From assembly GCA_002422955.1 (NCBI GenBank), contig DITY01000109.1:7999-15822 (forward strand): a stretch of 7,824 nucleotides of DNA, in the 5' to 3' direction. The notes under the pieces were generated by a model. It saw only the letters and a program-made list of their open reading frames with translations, was not told the DNA's origin and made no database searches. The number at the start of each line of letters is the position of its first letter. Within the stretch, counting starts at the first letter, position 1. The position numbers were made by a program, and so were the translations under genes. Source of the DNA: Planctomycetaceae bacterium UBA6172. Its GTDB lineage: Bacteria > Planctomycetota > Planctomycetia > Pirellulales > Pirellulaceae. Shown here in pieces: positions 6,184 to 7,824 of the stretch.

Positions 6184-6219
6184 CCGACCGGTCGTGACGG
6201 AGAAACGCGGCCCGGTCGG
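6184..6219. terminator. Possible bidirectional terminator stem between convergent genes
   Basis: CCGACCGG (6184-6191) pairs perfectly with CCGGTCGG (6212-6219) around a 20-nt loop. It lies 22 nt after the Gfo/Idh/MocA stop and 58 nt past the aspS stop read on the other strand. A competing pairing, AAGCCGA (6181-6187) with TCGGCTT (6223-6229), is also possible. No T-run follows on either strand and the loop is long, so this is only a candidate. Confidence 0.35.
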
Positions 6220-6255
6220 TGATCGGCTTGACCGGGGATAGGCCCGGCCGGTGAT
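6211..6255. repeat. Imperfect direct repeat in the convergent intergenic region
   Basis: CCCGGTCGGTGAT (6211-6223) recurs as CCCGGCCGGTGAT (6243-6255), 12 of 13 bases identical at a spacing of 32 nt. GACCGG-type words also occur at 6186 and 6230. The 114-nt region 6163-6276 holds no gene. The repeats may be a decayed or local duplication. Confidence 0.4.
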
Positions 6256-6276
6256 AGGACGAACCGCGAGCGGGGG

Positions 6277-7824
6277 TCAGGTTTTGACGCTGACGGTCCG
6301 CAGTCGGAGTTCGTTCAACTGCGCCGGGTCGACCGCGCCTGGGGCTTCGGTCATCAAATCCGTCGCCTTCTGAGTCTTGGGGAAGGCGATCACTTCGCGA
6401 ATGTTTTCTAGGCCGGCCAGCAACATCACCCAGCGGTCGATCCCCAGCGCGATGCCACCGTGCGGCGGGGCGCCGAACCGCAGCGCGTCGAGCAGGAAGC
6501 CGAAACGGTCGCGGGCGGTCGCTTCATCGATCCCGAGCAGATCGAAGACCTGTTGCTGGGTCACGGCGTCATGGATCCGGATCGTCCCGCCCCCCGCTTC
6601 GCTGCCGTTGATGACCAGGTCATAGGCCTGGGCGCGACAGGCCGCCGGGTCGGTTTTCAGCAGTTCCAAATCGCTGGCCAGGGGCGCGGTGAATGGGTGG
6701 TGCTTGGCGTGCCAGCCGCCGGTTTCGGCATCCTGCTCGAACATCGGGAACTCGGTGATCCACGAGCAATGCAGCGAATCGGCTTCATAGAGCTTCAATT
6801 CGCTCCCCAGCCGCTTCCGCAAACCGGCCAGCCCGCGGCAGGTGGTGTTCCACGAATCGGCCAAAAACAGCAGCAGATCGCCCGGTTTGCCTTGCATCAC
6901 CCCGGCGATCTGCGCCAATTCCGTGTCAGTAAAATTCTTGCTGGTGGGGCTCCACAGCTTCCCATCCGGCTCGACCCGGAACCAGGCCAAGCCCTTCGCG
7001 CCGAAGTCCCGCTTGACATACTCGGTTAATTCATCGAGCCGACGGCGTGAAAACGCCTCGGCTTGCCCGTCCACTCGAATGCCGCGGACGAAGCCCCCTT
7101 CGTCCGCGGTCCCGCGGAACACGCGGAACTCGACCGTCTTGGCGATCGCGGTGATGTCGACGATTTCCATCGCGTAACGCAGGTCCGGTTGGTCGCTGCC
7201 GAAACGCCGCATCGCTTCTTCGTAGGACATGCGGGGCAGCGGCGTGGGGACTTTGCGGCCCAGAATCCGCTCGGCGATGCGGCTGACTAAGCCGTCGATG
7301 ATCCCGATGATGTCCTCGGAGTCGACGAACGACATCTCGAGGTCAAGCTGGGTGAACTCGGGTTGACGGTCCGCCCGCAAGTCCTCGTCGCGAAAGCATT
7401 TGGCGACCTGAACGTAGCGGTCGAACCCGGCCACCATCAGGATCTGCTTGTAAAGCTGCGGCGACTGGGGCAGTGCGTAGAAATTGCCGGGATGAACGCG
7501 GCTGGGAACCAGATAATCCCGCGCCCCCTCGGGGGTGCTGCGGCCCAAAATCGGCGTCTCGACATCGATGAAGTCGTGTTCGGCGAAGTAATCGCGCATC
7601 TCCTTGACGATCTTCGCTCGCGTGATCATCGCCCGCTGCATCTGGGGGCGACGGAGATCGAGGAAGCGGTACTTCAGCCGCAGGTCTTCGTTCGGCAGAT
7701 CGCTCTGCGAGGGGACGAACGGGGGGGCGACGGACTGGTTCAGCACTTCGATCTCGGCACACCGCACTTCGATCTCGCCGGTCGCTAGCTTTTCGTTGAC
7801 CTTGCCTTCCAGCCGTGACGCCAC
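6277..7824 (-). CDS. aspS: Aspartyl-tRNA synthetase, 5' end outside window
   Basis: Bacterial-type AspRS, a class II synthetase that charges tRNA with aspartate. The visible 515 codons start inside the anticodon-binding OB domain; about 75-85 N-terminal residues lie beyond base 7824, and the GTG at the edge is an internal valine. Counting from that codon: end of the OB domain at about 1-35 (SRLEGKVNEKLATGEIEV), motif 1 at FIDVETPIL (85-93), YALPQSPQLYKQ (116-127), motif 2 at FRDEDLRADRQPEFTQLD (144-161), the bacterial GAD insertion at about 225-340, AMHHPFT-like AKHHPFTAP (373-381), and motif 3 at GIALGIDRW (457-465). The tail IREVIAFPKTQKATDLMTEAPG is typical. All catalytic motifs look intact. 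Gly7 matches the glycine at P. aeruginosa position 82, which goes with relaxed tRNA recognition. The gene converges on the Gfo/Idh/MocA gene across 114 nt. Confidence 0.97.
   Translation of the reverse strand: MASRLEGKVNEKLATGEIEVRCAEIEVLNQSVAPPFVPSQSDLPNEDLRLKYRFLDLRRPQMQRAMITRAKIVKEMRDYFAEHDFIDVETPILGRSTPEGARDYLVPSRVHPGNFYALPQSPQLYKQILMVAGFDRYVQVAKCFRDEDLRADRQPEFTQLDLEMSFVDSEDIIGIIDGLVSRIAERILGRKVPTPLPRMSYEEAMRRFGSDQPDLRYAMEIVDITAIAKTVEFRVFRGTADEGGFVRGIRVDGQAEAFSRRRLDELTEYVKRDFGAKGLAWFRVEPDGKLWSPTSKNFTDTELAQIAGVMQGKPGDLLLFLADSWNTTCRGLAGLRKRLGSELKLYEADSLHCSWITEFPMFEQDAETGGWHAKHHPFTAPLASDLELLKTDPAACRAQAYDLVINGSEAGGGTIRIHDAVTQQQVFDLLGIDEATARDRFGFLLDALRFGAPPHGGIALGIDRWVMLLAGLENIREVIAFPKTQKATDLMTEAPGAVDPAQLNELRLRTVSVKT

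Noticed and set aside
1..7824. A new multi-gene system spanning the window
   Set aside because: The genes are core envelope and translation functions in mixed orientations, with no toxin, nuclease, reverse transcriptase, recombinase or repeat array. The oddities are within single proteins.

Overview
The window looks like ordinary chromosome from a GC-rich planctomycete, most likely of the order Pirellulales. This rests on the style of the proteins: a YidC with a long periplasmic domain and an extended basic C-tail, a secreted DUF1080 (3-keto-disaccharide hydrolase family) protein, a divergent Gfo/Idh/MocA-family protein, and a murB-ftsQ pair with no ftsA or ftsZ beside it. The genus cannot be fixed from the sequence alone. 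No rRNA, tRNA, CRISPR array, insertion sequence, phage gene or defence system was seen.

Layout from left to right. Bases 1-1479 (+) hold the 3' two-thirds or so of yidC, cut by the window edge. Bases 1552-2355 (+) encode a secreted DUF1080 protein 72 nt downstream of yidC. It converges on, and overlaps by 70 nt, the 3' end of ftsQ (2286-3206, -). Upstream of ftsQ on the same strand lie a murB-like gene (3372-4259, -) and a small exported thioredoxin-fold gene (4431-4835, -). A 253-nt divergent intergenic region follows, then a Gfo/Idh/MocA-like gene with a TTG start (5089-6162, +). A 114-nt GC-rich convergent intergenic region with imperfect repeats separates it from aspS (6277-7824, -), which lacks its 5' end because of the window edge.

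How the genes fit together. Most are cell-envelope and housekeeping functions: membrane protein insertion (YidC), peptidoglycan precursor synthesis (MurB-like), a division-type POTRA protein (FtsQ-like), envelope thiol chemistry (thioredoxin-like) and protein synthesis (AspRS). The thioredoxin-like, murB and ftsQ genes run in one direction with gaps of 171 and 165 nt, so they may or may not share a transcript. The murB-ftsQ pair is best read as a relic of the division and cell wall (dcw) cluster.

The points most worth checking are three. The MurB-like protein appears to have lost the catalytic serine and the C-terminal catalytic glutamate of the family. The Gfo/Idh/MocA-like protein has lost the EKP motif and the canonical dinucleotide-binding glycine pattern. 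FtsQ appears to run past its usual end into antisense DUF1080 sequence. I do not see convincing evidence of a new multi-gene system here.
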